Assembly: GCA_031769625.1 (NCBI GenBank)
Contig: JAUIMM010000636.1
Coordinates: 5,039,501-5,103,500, forward strand
Length of the DNA: 64,000 nt
Direction: 5' to 3'
From: Taudactylus pleione
Lineage: Eukaryota > Chordata > Amphibia > Anura > Myobatrachidae
The translations under genes and the position numbers were made by a program. Below the pieces are notes generated by a model. That model was not told where the DNA came from. It was given only the letters and a program-made list of their open reading frames with translations, and ran no database searches. This document shows positions 1 through 11,677 of the stretch, one piece after another (the stretch's first letter is position 1; every line of letters starts with the position of its first letter).

Positions 1-1565
1 AGAATTGTATCCAGCGGTGCCAGCCTAAATATAACCCGTACTGGGGTGGGTATCCTTTAGAGGATTATCATAGCATGGTAGGCAAAGTGTTAAATCAAAG
101 TGATTGCTGGGTGTGTTCACATGTGCCACAGGGACAGCATAATGTAGGGTTGGTGCCATTTCCGCTGAATATCACGGAAATTTTAGAATTACAGAAAGAG
201 AAAACCTTGGATGGAAAATTCCTCTCATCCAAACCACCTCATTTCAAACTCTATCAATTCCAGGTAGATAGATCACTTTTGTGTTTAAACATAACCAACC
301 CCAATAAACCCGGGAGTTGGGAAGTGACAGGGAGTAATCAGACGATGACCTTCTCACAAAGAGCTGATCATGAGTTCATAAACCATGATCTGTTACGCTC
401 AATTAAATCTAGTGGGAGACATTTTAGGTATCGGTATACATTGAGTTCCACTAAAGCAGGGGTCTTCAAACTTGGCCCTCCAGCTGCTGTGGACCTACAC
501 ATCCCAGCATGCACTGCCACCTTTTTGATATAACAGCATGCTAAAACTATGTGCAGTGCATGCTGGGATGTGTAGTTCCACAGCATCTGGAGGGCCAAGT
601 TTGAAGACCCCTGCACTAAAGAAATTATTGGTAAGGTGCCAGATGGTTATTGTGCTAAAATAATACAGCCAGAAACTTGCATGTACCAGATGGAAGACCC
701 AGAAATAGGATTGTTTGCAAGGGAAATGTGCTTAATGATAATGATGCATACCATTCCTTATGTTCTCCCTGATAATGTATATTTTATATGTGGAAGAAAA
801 GCGTATAAGTGTCTCTCCCCGAGTTCAGAAGGTTTGTGTTACCTGGGAAGCGTAGTCCCAGAAGTTATGACCCTCACACATGTTGAAATGCTTGGTATAC
901 ATAAAAACACATCGTCACCATATCTTCACACACAATATGAACACAGAGGCAAACGAAATATGATACCTGGTGATTTGCACAAACCAACTCAGTTAATTAG
1001 TGAGACAACTGGCTTTCAAGTTTTAGTCGCACTGGATCCCAGCAGGATCGCTCGGGGTACATTAAACTTTAGAAATATTCAGGAACTTGCTAAATTGATA
1101 GATAATATCACCAAGATGTACGATGACACATTCAGGTATACAGGGAGAGAATTGCAACCGTACAATAAAGAACTGGTGCAACACAGCCTAGTGTTAAATT
1201 ATTTAACTGCTATTACTGGAGGGTATTGTGTAACGTTGGCCACCCAAGTTGGAGTAAAATGTTGCACCTATGTCACCAATGATACCAGCGACCCTAAGGA
1301 AGTGATAGACCGGAAGATGGATGAAATTCTGCAGCTAAAATGGGAATTTCGTAAGAACCATAATGCTTCAGTGGGTGAAGTAGGGGAGAAGATAGAAGGA
1401 TGGGTTTCATGGCTGAACCCAGTGAAATGGTTCTCAGGTCTAGGGGAATGGGTCCAGGAAGTGATCGCCAGCATCGGCAAATTCTTAATCCTTATACTGA
1501 TTGTCATCTTAATAATTGGCATAGGTGTCCAGTGTTCCTATTGTGTTGAAGTGTGGAAAATATAA
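1..1565 (+). pseudogene. env: Endogenous retrovirus env, copy 1 (5' end outside window, interrupted)
   Basis: Surface/transmembrane glycoprotein relic of a class I (gamma-type) endogenous retrovirus. The window opens inside SU, at the point matching about 43363 of the second copy. SU shows a CWVC motif (C-X2-C) near codon 12 after base 75, typical of SU chains that bond covalently to TM. A basic GKR stretch near 950 marks the likely SU/TM cleavage site. TM follows with a long helical region, a C-X10-CC cysteine motif at 1226-1264, a membrane-proximal Trp-rich stretch and a hydrophobic anchor at about 1480-1540. The frame is broken at 457-613 by a 157-bp MITE that brings a stop at 531-533; coding resumes at about 622. 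Compared with copy 2 the cytoplasmic tail ends early, because copy 2 has two extra bases near 44738. Family assignment is firm; function is excluded by the insertion. Confidence 0.88.
457..613. mobile_element. 157-bp hAT-type MITE inside env copy 1
   Basis: Near-palindromic insert whose ends are inverted copies of CAGGGGTCTTCAAACTTGG, followed on both sides by a matching CCCTCCAG stretch. It is flanked by an exact 8-bp target duplication, CACTAAAG, at 449-456 and 614-621. The second env copy has uninterrupted sequence at the corresponding place (about 43798-43812), which gives the empty site. CAGGG ends plus an 8-bp duplication are hallmarks of the hAT superfamily. It has no coding capacity, so it must have been moved by a transposase encoded elsewhere. 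Confidence 0.93.
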
Positions 1566-1990
1566 AAATAGAGTAAAACAAAAAACGAAATTATGATGGT
1601 GGTCAGTATGAATACCGAGGTAAATACAGAACTGCATTACAACCCTGAACTAGAAAATACCATCATTTAATGTATTATATTTAGACATGCATAGAATGTA
1701 TTATTGAAATGTTATTTTAAAACACCTCAGATAATGTAAAGTCTCAAATTTCCCCCTTCAAGACTGCCTTTATAGGACTGGTGTATCCCCACATCTTTCA
1801 CATGATCTTCCAAGATCCGCAGGGTGCGTATAATAGTAGTTTTATGTCCCCACTCAGAAACACATTATTGATGGATTAAGGACCACCTTGTGCCATCCCA
1901 TAATAACACTAAATAGTACATAAATTTAAGCCTAAATTCATTTTTAAAATCAGATTGTGATAGCATGTTGTTCGCTATCAAAGGTTGGAC
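1566..1990 (+). other. Provirus 3' non-coding stretch between env and LTR
   Basis: Matches 44762-45195 of ERV copy 2. It holds an out-of-frame relic of the longer cytoplasmic tail readable in copy 2 and a purine-rich stretch just before the LTR at about 1978-1990 (weak polypurine tract). No separate gene is visible. Confidence 0.7.
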
Positions 1991-3130
1991 TGTCGAAGCT
2001 GGATAATTGGCTGAGACAAGATCAGTTTAAAATTGGATTGCAGCGACGCCATCTTGCGACTGGCCGCAAGATGCCATCTTGGAAATGAGATCGGAAGACG
2101 CCATTTTGCGAATGGCCGCCTAAGCACCATTTTAGATAAACTCACACTTTAGTACATGTGGCGATATTACTATTAGCATGATGCGATTGCACCTTTCACC
2201 ATTTCTCATACACACATTAATATGCACAATTGCGCAGTTAACTAGTCACATATTAGCGAATGCATAAGATCCTGTATGAAAACGCTGAATATTAGCTCCA
2301 TGCACATGCATCTGCCCCAAGTTAACTAGTGTCTTTACATCAAACCCCACATACTCACACATTACATATTCACATACAAGGTTCCATAAGCTTTAAGGTA
2401 TAAGATTCGAGTATGCACATTTATTATCATTGCTAGGAAATAAAGGTTGTTTCGTAACTAAAGTTTTATACGTGATAAGTAAGCCGTGATTGGTATTGTA
2501 CTGATGCGTACTCTCTCAACAGTATTCCGGTAATATCGATGGAGAGATCGCAACATGCATTCTCAACTTATGGACCGCAGAGAATTCAAGCAACAAAATG
2601 TACATTATATGAACAACTGTTAGGATTTGCATGAGGCGGGCAACCAGAGACCACCAGTTGTTAGAGGCTGGATTGTGTCTATTTGAACCAACCTGTTAAA
2701 TGCCTTGTAACATATGCCCTTTCCTTTAGGACCAATGGTATTAGCAACAAACTTCTCTATTGTGTTGTTTATTCCTGGGGGGTATAAATATGTGTGCTCT
2801 GACCCTGGGTTCCTGGTCTTCATGCTGAATGCTGATTGACGAGGGGTTTCTTGCTGATGCCTACATCTGGACCAGAGAGCGCTGCGTATGTATAATTGTA
2901 CTTGGGTCTGTATAATCTCTTTGCGCTAAGATTATATGAGGATCATAGCGTGTAACTGCTGTACTTTTACTTGAATAATACTTTGCGCTTTGGAACCACA
3001 GGTTCTAGGTCTGGAGTCTTTATTTACTGTATGACTGCGTACGCAAATTAGCATCATCCTTAGAGGTTTATAGGCAGGATATTAGAAGGTAAAGGCAGGG
3101 GTATATAGAGGTTCAAAGGCAGTATCATTA
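1991..3130 (+). repeat. 3' LTR of ERV copy 1
   Basis: Begins TGTCGAAGCTGG and ends TCATTA, aligning to both LTRs of ERV copy 2 (38936 and 45196). At about 1140 bp it is shorter than those (1631 and 1561 bp), mainly because it lacks a segment of about 0.5 kb present at roughly 39139-39650 and 45394-45907. It keeps a TATA box at 2783. Its right flank is the interior of a Harbinger-like element, so this provirus inserted into that element. Confidence 0.88.
2783..2790 (+). promoter_or_regulatory. LTR TATA box (copy 1)
   Basis: TATAAATA in the same LTR position as 40217-40224 of the 5' LTR of copy 2. In a 3' LTR this would drive transcription out of the provirus into the flank. Confidence 0.6.
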
Positions 3131-3643
3131 GTGAAAATAAGTAGTTATTTCAAATTTGGGGTACTTGAAAATGAGTGCTAGCATATTTTAATGTCCCTAA
3201 AGTGGTTTTAGAAAAAAATTAATTATTTCTATATACAAGCACCTGCAATCCCTAAAACACTTGGGCACTTCTTAGAGCACCCCCAGAACCTAATTTCGCT
3301 AGTTTTTGAAGTTGTTCCCCCAACTATATTCATTTTTGCCCCAAATTTCTAAGGCGTTTTTTGGGGTGTTCCTGGTTTTTTTTTTTCTTCCTTTTTTTGG
3401 GTGAATTGTCCTTTGGAGGGGTCTACCAAGGGTTCCAAGTAGTTTCCCCACATCTGCACTCCAAAATATAGATTTTGCACTTTGTTTCTCCTGCTATTCT
3501 GTGGAGAATAAGTATTGCCTATTTCAGTGCATAAACTTTTTGCATAGGCGAAAACGGAATGGAATTGAATACGAAGTAAAATGTGAAATTTTCGCAAAAA
3601 AAATGGGCGAAAATGGCGTTTCACACCTAATTGAATACGGCCC
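3131..3643. mobile_element. Right part of a Harbinger-like non-autonomous element
   Basis: Homologous to the right part of 24977-25844 and 37870-38738. It ends with the inverted-repeat sequence CTAATTGAATACGGCCC followed by TTA. The left part is missing because the ERV copy 1 LTR abuts it at 3130. The interior is T-rich and has no convincing ORF. Confidence 0.75.
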
Positions 3644-4294
3644 TTAGTGTAATAGTTAAGAGATTAGTAATATTGCTTGTGATTAGGGGTGTGCACCGGC
3701 CACTTTTCGTGTTTTGTGTTTTGGTTTTGGATCTGGATCTTTCTTCGTGTTTTGGATCTGGATTGGTTTTGGGTTCTGGGTTTTGTGTTTTGGATCTGTA
3801 TTTTTTTGAAAAAAAGCATAAAAACAGCTAAAATCACAGAATTTGTAGGTTTTTCTGCTCCTATGCTATTATTAACCTCAATAACCTTAATTTCCACTCA
3901 TTTCCAGTCTATTCTGAACACCTCACACCTCACAATAGTGTTTTTATGTCCAAAAGGTTGCACCGAGGTAGCTGGATGACTATGCTAAGCGACACGAGTG
4001 GGCGGCACAAACACGTGACCCATCTAGGAGTGACACTGCAGTGGCAGACAGGATGGCAGTTAGAAAAACTAGGCCCCAAACTGTACATAATGCAAAGAAA
4101 AAAAAGAGGTGCAAGATGGAATTGTCCTTGGGCCCTCCCACCCACCCTTATGTTGTATAAACAGGACATGCACACTTTAACAAATCAATCATTTCAGCGC
4201 CAGGGTCTGCCACACAACTGTGGCTGAAATGATTGGTTCGTTTGGGCCCCCACAAAACAAGCTGGCAATTAATGTGTCCCTGCACAAACTGGCT

Positions 4295-7200
4295 CTACGG
4301 AGGCAAGATGTCATCCTCATCCTCCTCATCCACCGATTCCTCACCCTCTTCAGTGTGTACATCCTCATCCTCACAAAGTATTAACTCGTCCCCACTTGAA
4401 TCCACCACCACAGGTCCCTCTGTACCTTCTGGAGGCTGGTCTCCCTGGAAGAGCTGATAATTCATTTTGATGAACATCATCTTCTCCACATTCTGTGGAA
4501 GCAACCTCCTACGCCTTTCGCTGACAAGGTTCCCGGCTGCACTAAACACTCTTTCGGAGTACACACTGGAGGGGGGGCAACTCAGGTAAAATAGAGCCAG
4601 TTTGTACAGGGGCCTCCAAATTGCCTCTTTTTCCTGCCAGTACAGGTATGGACTGTCTGACATGCCTACTTGGATGCTGTCACCGATGTAATCCTCCACC
4701 ATTCTGTCAATGGTGACAGTATCATATGCAGTGACAGTAGACATGTCAGAAATTGTTGCCAGGTCCTTCAGTCCGGACCAGATGTCCAAACTTGGTCCTG
4801 CCTGCCCTGCATCACCGCCAGCGGGTTGCTTAGGATACCTAAGTTTTTTCCTGGCAGCCCCAGTTGCGGGAGAAAATGAAGAAGGAGCCGTTGACGTGTC
4901 ACGTTCCGCTTCAGCTGACAGTGTGTTCACCAGCAGGTCTTTGCACCTCTGCAGGCTTGTGTCGGCCGGAAAGAGATACCACATAGGCTTTAAACCTAGG
5001 ATCGAGCACGGTGGCCAAAATGTAGTGGTCTGATTTCAACAGATTGACCACCCTGGAATCCTGGCAAAGCGAATGAAGGGCTTCATCCACAAGTCCCACA
5101 TGCCGAGCGGAATCGCTCCGTCTTAGCTCCTCCTTCACTTTCTCCAGCTGCTTCTACAATAGCCTGATGAGGGGAATGACTTGACTCAAGCTGGCAGTGT
5201 CTGAACTGACTTCACGTGTGGCAAGTTCGAAGGGCTGGAGAACCTTGCACAACACGGAAATCATTCTCCACTGCGCTTGAGTCAGGTGCATACCCCCTCC
5301 TTTGCCTATGTCATAGGTGGATGTATAGGCTTGTATGGCCTTTTGCTGCTCCTCCATCCTCTGAAGCATATAGAGGGTTGAGTTCCACCGCGTCACAACC
5401 TCTTGCTTCAGGTGATGACGGGGCAGGTTCAAGAGTGTTTGCTGGCGCTCCAGTCTTCGGCACGCAGTCGCTGAATGGCGAAAGTGGCCAGAAATTTTTC
5501 GGGCCACCCAAAGCGTCTCCTGCACGCCCCTGTCGCTTTTCAGAAAATTCTGCACCACCAAGTTTATTGTGTGAGCAAAACATGGGACGTGCTGGAATTT
5601 GCCCAGATGTAATGCCCGCACAATATTGGTGGCGTTGTCAGATATCACAAATCCCCAGGAGAGTCTAAGTGGGGTAAGCCACTGGGCGATGATTTCCCTC
5701 AGTTTCTCTAAGAGGTTGTCGGCAGTGTGCCTCTTACTGAAACCGGTGATACACAGCGTAGCCTGCCTTGTAACGAGCTGGCGTTTCTGAGATGCTGCTA
5801 CTGGTGACGCTGCTGCTGTTGCTGCGTAAGGTGATACATCTACCCAGTGGGCTGTCACAGTCATATAGTCCTTAGTCTGCCCTGTTCCACTTGTCCACAT
5901 GTCCGTGGTTAAGTGGACATTGTGTACAACGGCATTTTTCAGGACACTGAGGACACTTTTTCTGACGTTTCTGTACAGTCTCGGTATCGCCTGCCTAGTG
6001 AAGTGGAATCTAGACGGGATTTGGAACCGGGGACACACTACCTCCATCAATTGTCTAAATCCCACTGCACTAATGGCGGATACCGGACGCACGTCTAACA
6101 CCAACATAGCAGTCAAGGCCTCAGTTATACGTTTTGCTTCAGGATGACTGCTGTCGTACTTCATCCTCCTCGCTAAGGACTGTTGGAGGGTCAATTGTTT
6201 AGTAAAAGTAGTGGTGTTCCTACTTCCTCTCTGGGATGATGAACGACTCCCAGCAGCAGCAACAGCAGCAGCGGCAGCAGTAGGCGTAGCAATGCAGGAT
6301 CCTCCGGAGGAATCCCGAATAGGAGAGTCAGTCATGCCAGTGACATGGCCTGCAGGACTACTTCCGATCCTGACTAAGGAGGAAATTGACGAGGAGGGAG
6401 TTGACGGTGTGGTTTGCAGGCGCTTGGATACAACAGGACAACGGGATTTAGGTGTCCCTGGACTGCTTACGGTCTTAGCCAAAGTTTCTGAACTTGACAG
6501 TAACTTTTTATGAACGCGCTGCAGGTGCCGTATAAGGGAGGATGTTCCTAGGTGGTTGACGTCCCTACCCCTACTTATTTCACCTTTACATATGGTACAT
6601 ATGGCAAGACAGTTGTTGTCCGGATTTGGATAGAAATATTGCCAGACCAAAGAGGTGGAATGTTTGGTCTTCTGCCCAGGCATGACCGTGATGGGCTTTT
6701 TCATCCCACGGACAACAACTGTCTCCCCCGGAGCCTGATTTAAACAAACCACATCACCATCAGAATCCTCCTCGCCAACTTCCTCCTCAGTGCCAGCTAC
6801 ACCAGTATCCTCATCCTGTTGTACTTCAACAGTGACATCTTCAATTTGCATATCAGCAAGTGGACTGTGGGTGCTCCTTTCAGCACTTGCAGGGGGCGTG
6901 CAAATGGTGGAAAGAGCCACCTCTTCCCGTCCAGTGCTGGGAATGTCAGGCATCGCAACCACCACCACACTTGGACTCTCCTTGGGGATTTGTGATATCT
7001 TCTTAGAAAGCACAGTTCTTCGCTGTGCTTTTGGCAGCTTAACTCTTTTGATTTTTTTAGTGGGAGGAGGGCTTCCATCGTCATGTGAAGCTGAACCACT
7101 AGTCATGAACATACTAGGGATTGACCTTAGCCGTTCCTTGCCACTCCGTGTCGTAAATGGCATATTGACAAGTTTACGTTTCTTTTCAGCTGATTTAAAT

Positions 7201-7406
7201 GTCTTTTTCAAGGTCATTTTCCTGAACTTTGCCATTTGGGATTGTATGTGCCCTCTACTATGACATTGGGCATCGGCCTTGGCAGACGACGTTGATGGCA
7301 TGTTATTGTCTATGTCATGACTAGTGGCAGCAGCTTCAGCACTAGGAGGAAGTGGTTCTTGATCTTTCTCTATTTTATTTTTATCTGAGAAAGTTTGGTC
7401 CTCCAT
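4295..7406 (-). pseudogene. hAT transposase (hAT1), nearly open, two lesions
   Basis: Cut-and-paste transposase of about 1035 codons. From the ATG at 7406: a basic, low-complexity N-terminus; a BED zinc finger at about residues 255-300 (CTIC followed by HLQRVH); a Ser-rich linker; the RNase H-like core with DMWTSGTGQTKD and later SDNATN and CFAHTINL; and a hATC dimerisation block (WRPLYKLALFYLSCPPSS, YSERVFSAAGNLVSE) near the C-terminus. An acidic tail holds DSSGDELILCEDED. Two breaks are visible: a CAG-to-TAG nonsense change at about 5154, where hAT3 has Gln, and a 2-bp deletion near 4975 relative to hAT3 that shifts the frame. Both sides of each break stay well conserved, so inactivation looks recent. 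It is related to ZBED-type hAT proteins in general; I do not assign a named family. Confidence 0.93.
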
Positions 7407-7429
7407 TTATGTTATATCAATTTGATATA

Positions 7430-9213
7430 TACGTGCGGCTAAACACAGAAAATAATTTTTTTTTTGGTTTGGACTGGAGTGTACTTTCGGGGGTTACAGC
7501 ACCCTTAACGGTCAAGCCAGCCGGCCCTTTACTTATGACACAGGCGCACGCTTGCACTACTTTGTTGATGCACGTGCGGCTACTGCGCACACAATTCACA
7601 AACACAGAAAATAATTTTTTTTTTGGTTTGGACTGGAGTGTACTTTCGGGGGTTACAGCACCCTTTAACGGTCAAGCCAGCCGGCCCTTTACTTATGACA
7701 CAGGCGCAAGCTTGGCACTACTTTGTTGATGCACGTGCGGCTACTGCGCACACAATTCACAAACACAGAAAATAATTTTTTCTTTGGTTTGGACTGGAGT
7801 GTACTTTGGGGGTTACAGCACCCTTTAACGGTCAAGCCAGCCGGCCCTTTACTTATGACACAGGCGCACGCTTGGCACTACTTTGTTGATGCACGTGCGG
7901 CTACTGCGCACACAATTCACAAACACAGAAAATAATTTTTTTTTGGTTTGGACTGGAGTGTACTTTGGGGGTTACAGCACCCTTTAACGGTCAAGCCAGC
8001 CGGCCCTTTACTTATGACACAGGCGCACGCTTGGCACTACTTTGTTGACGCACGTGCGGCTACAGCGCACACAATTCACAAACACAGAAAATAATTTTTT
8101 TTTTTGGTTTGGACTGGAGTGTACTTTCGGGGGTTACAGCACCCTTTAACGGTCAAGCCAGCCGGCCCTTTACTTATGACACAGGCGCACGCTTGGCACT
8201 ACTTTGTTGATGCACGTGCGGCTACTGCGCACACAATTCACAAACACAGAAAATAATTTTTTTTTGGTTTGGACTGGAGTGTACTTTCGGGGGTTACAGC
8301 ACCCTTAACGGTCAAGCCAGCCGGCCCTTTACTTATGACACAGGCGCACGCTTGGCACTACTTTGTTGATGCACGTGCGGCTACTGCGCACACAATTCAC
8401 AAACACAGAAAATAATTTTTTTTTTGGTTTGGACTGGAGTGTACTTTCGGGGGTTACAGCACCCTTAACGGTCAAGCCAGCCGGCCCTTTACTTATGACA
8501 CAGGCGCACGCTTGGCACTACTTTGTTGATGCACGTGCGGCTACTGCGCACACAATTCACAAACACAGAAAACAATTTTTTTTTGGTTTGGACTGGAGTG
8601 TACTTTCGGGGGTTACAGCACCCTTAACGGTCAAGCCAGCCGGCCCTTTACTTATGACACAGGCGCACGCTTGGCACTACTTTGTTGATGCACGTGCGGC
8701 TACTGCGCACACAATTCACAAACACAGAAAATAATTTTTTTTTTGGTTTGGACTGGAGTGTACTTTCGGGGGTTACAGCACCCTTAACGGTCAAGCCAGC
8801 CGGCCCTTTACTTATGACACAGGCGCACGCTTGGCACTACTTTGTTGATGCACGTGCGGCTACTGCGCACACAATTCACAAACACAGAAAATAATTTTTT
8901 TTTTGGTTTGGACTGGAGTGTACTTTCGGGGATTACAGCACCCTTTAACGGTCAAGCCAGCCGGCCCTTTACTTATGACACAGGCGCACGCTTGGCACTA
9001 CTTGGTTGATGCACGTGCGGCTACTGCGCACACAATTCACAAACACAGAAAATAATAATTTTTTTGGTTTGGACTGGAGTGTACTTTGGGGGTTACAGCA
9101 CCCTTTAACGGTCAAGCCAGCCGGCCCTTTACTTATGACACAGGCGCACGCTTGTCACTACTTTGTTGATGCACGTGCGGCTACTGCGCACACAATTCAC
9201 AAACACAGAAAAT
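7430..9213 (-). repeat. 160-bp tandem array in the hAT1 leader (about 11 units)
   Basis: Units of about 160 bp begin near 7440, 7600, 7761, 7921, 8081, 8241, 8401, 8560, 8720, 8880 and 9041. Each carries GGCGCACGCTTGG, a CACGTG E-box and a T-run of variable length; that run accounts for most length differences. The array lies between the promoter at 9556 and the transposase ATG at 7406, so it would form the 5' leader. Repeated short open frames here are by-products of the periodicity. Confidence 0.95.
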
Positions 9214-9221
9214 ATATTATT

Positions 9222-9530
9222 TTTTTAGCACTTGGGGGGAGCACCCCTGATGGACAGTGCACCCCCTGGACAACACTACAGCACCCCTTTAGGACTGGGA
9301 CACTGCACAGGACTTTGGAGTGGACACAGCCCCTATGGAGAACTGACTGCACAACACAGTCCAGCCAGCCCCTATGGACTTTGAAGTAGTGGACACAGCC
9401 CCTATTAACAACAGCAGCACAGCACAACACAGCCAGCTCCTATGGACTTTGAAGTAGTGGACAACAGCAGCACTACACTACACTACACAGCCCTAACTCC
9501 CACCCTCCCTCTTCACTGTCCACAGCCGAG
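9222..9530 (-). repeat. GC-rich minisatellite near the hAT1 promoter end
   Basis: Irregular repeats of CAGCCCCTATGGA and GACAACAGCAGCAC. The same stretch is present in hAT2 (about 14755-15045) and hAT3 (about 32850-33210) with different copy numbers. It lies directly downstream of the putative transposase start site. Confidence 0.8.
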
Positions 9531-9555
9531 TGAGAAAATGGCGCCGACGCGGGTA

Positions 9556-9565
9556 CCTTATATAG
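9556..9565 (-). promoter_or_regulatory. Putative transposase promoter TATA box (hAT1)
   Basis: Reads CTATATAAGG on the minus strand, about 160 bp inside the right TIR. A GCGCCATTTTCTCACTCGG stretch about 20-35 bp downstream could hold the start site. The motif is conserved in hAT2 (14705) and hAT3 (33251). Confidence 0.6.
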
Positions 9566-10284
9566 GATCCAAAACCCGCGAGACTCGGAAGGCGGGATGA
9601 TGACGTTTTGCCTCGATTTCAGATCCGAGTCAGGCGGGAAAAGTCGAGCCTGACTCGGATCGGACTCGGATCGGGGGGGCTCGGGGGGGTTCGGATTTCA
9701 GAAATCCGAACCAGCTCACCCCTACTTGTGATAGTGATAACATTTCTTGTGTAGGGAAAATACTAACACTTGATTGTTGCTCCTTTATGATGACAGATTT
9801 GCGTGATCTGCAGAAAGAAAGCAGCTCTGCTTGAAAAGGACATATGTGAAATTTGTATGGCAACCGCAGAAAGACTGTACTTGAATGTTGGACAAGCTAA
9901 AGAAGACCCAGGACCACAGGGAACAAGGGACATACTTAATATGTGGTTTTGAATTGGTAAAGGGTATCCTATGTATCTGTAACCCTGGTTAAGGGTTAAA
10001 GAACAATAATTTGGATAAATACCTTTAACCAATAATCTATACACTGAAAATGTATTGTATTGCTGTACATTTCCTGAGAAAAATAGATATATGTCATGTA
10101 TTTAATGGAATGTGTAACATGTAGGGCATGTCACTGTACAGTAAGGGTTAATTTGCATGTATATGGTTCACTGAAATATGTGATATGTAATTCATTTATG
10201 TACATATTCTGAGGTAAAATGTTAACAAAATTCATGCTATATATGAAAAAGTATACATATATACTGTGTGTGAACAAAGGACAA

Positions 10285-10287
<3 letters not shown>

Positions 10288-10334
<47 letters not shown>
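10288..10334. repeat. TA microsatellite
   Basis: Pure TA run of about 23 units. The paralogous runs at about 26438-26465 and 47135-47149 are much shorter, so the locus varies in length between blocks. Confidence 0.95.
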
Positions 10335-10336
<2 letters not shown>

Positions 10337-10490
10337 CATTTATTAAATAGATAACTGTGGTAATTCTGGCTATGACATACACTATAGTACAAGGGGCGTA
10401 GTAATATAGCCGGGAGTGATTTGGTTCCTGTCAGGAAAAGAAGGTCCAGTTAGAGAGAGGTATATAACAGCTGTCAGGAGTAGCTAACAA

Positions 10491-10977
10491 TAGGGATGGG
10501 CAGAACGATTCACTACACTGAGATGAGCCACATGGCTCAACTCAGTGAAGTGTCTCGAGTCAGTGTCTCGAGACACGACTCTTTAGGTAGTGCATTGCTG
10601 TAGCCAGCAGGGGAGCCTGCGACTCAGAGTGAGTCGCTGACAGCTCCGCCCCCCGCAGCCCAGCACTACAGCTCAGGGTTCTTCTCACTGACTCTCCTGA
10701 GTCAGTGCACTCCCCGAGCCCTGGCTGTAGCTGTGCGACTCAGAGTGAGTCACTGACAGCTCCTCCCCCTACACTGCCGATCTGACACAGTGCAGAAGTA
10801 TAATCAGGTTGGATCAGCAGTGTAGGGGGCGGAGCTGTCAATCACTCTAGCTGCTACTGACAGAGAGGTTAGGGAGGTGGGTGTCTCGACTTACCAAACA
10901 CTGTGTGACTCGAATCACTTACTCATCTGAATAAATCGAGTCAGTGTGTTGAGACACTCACTCACTAGCCATCTCTA
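10491..10977. mobile_element. 487-bp non-autonomous hAT element
   Basis: Starts TAGGGATGGGC and ends CCATCTCTA, with an exact 8-bp duplication GCTAACAA at 10483-10490 and 10978-10985. Block B lacks the insert at about 26623. The interior holds repeated GAGTCAGTG/TCTCGAG motifs and no ORF. Confidence 0.93.
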
Positions 10978-11677
10978 GCTAACAATGAGTCAGGAGTTCC
11001 CTTCCTTGGGTGCTCATGCTCACCCCCCTGTGTCCTGCCAGGCAAAGGGGGGTGGAGCTTGTGAGGGAGCCTGTCACAGCTGGATCTGTGAAGATGATTG
11101 GAGCCAGCACTCACCTTGCTGGAAAGGCAGCTGGCGGTTGTGCCCAGCATCAATGGACAGTCTGGTGGCCAGGAAGCTGTCAGTGGCAGATTACACAGTG
11201 GGAGTGACTGACAGCAGGGGGTAGGCAAAGCAGCCAGCTGAAGAGCCATACAGGCTAAAGGAGGTGGTGTGATTGCCAGAGGCTAGTCTCCCTGTCCAAT
11301 GGACAGAAGTGATGGGTAAGCTGTATCAAACCAGCACCTAACATCACAGTAGTGGCCAAGCAGCAGGGACAGGTCACAGAGACACAGCAGAGTGATGGAG
11401 GTGGTCAGCGCTGCTCAGAGGAAAAGAACAACAGTAGTTATCATTAGTGGAGCTGCATCTCAGGTACATACCGCTGCGGTGAACAGACATAGATTACCAG
11501 CACTCCCTACTAAGCTAATTCATCCAAATACAGGGGATTATAATATAAACCCCCTTTTTTGCATCAGTTACAAATATGCTGTTATAGTTACTCTACTAAG
11601 GAGAGAGCTGGGGAGTATTTGCATGCTCACTTACTGAGAATAAGTGGGCACTACTTATTTATAGTCAGAGACAATTA

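Larger units (their letters stand above)
3684..9724 (-). mobile_element. hAT1: 6.0-kb hAT DNA transposon
   Basis: Complete element bounded by an exact 8-bp target duplication CTTGTGAT at 3676-3683 and 9725-9732. The undisturbed site is seen in the paralogous block at about 25875, where the sequence occurs once. Terminal inverted repeats start TAGGGGTGTGC (left) and TAGGGGTGAGC (right, reversed). Read on the minus strand the order is: right TIR with G-rich runs, TATA promoter (9556), GC-rich minisatellite, 11-unit 160-bp array, transposase gene (7406 to 4295), then about 600 bp to the left TIR. TIRs, 8-bp duplication and transposase together fix the superfamily. Confidence 0.96.

Noticed and set aside
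1..1565. Domesticated (syncytin-like) env gene
   Set aside because: Copy 1 is split by a MITE and copy 2 has two frame changes and an internal stop, so neither can make a full Env.
4233..7263. Plus-strand ORFs opposite the hAT1 transposase
   Set aside because: They are antisense shadows of a well-supported minus-strand gene.
7430..9213. CRISPR-like array
   Set aside because: The whole 160-bp unit is repeated with no unique spacers, and the setting is a eukaryotic transposon.
7417..9389. Repeated open frames of about 70 aa in the 160-bp arrays (also 15220-16072)
   Set aside because: They repeat with the array period and come from the lack of stops in one unit; the same peptide recurs with each unit and no start context or domain supports a gene.
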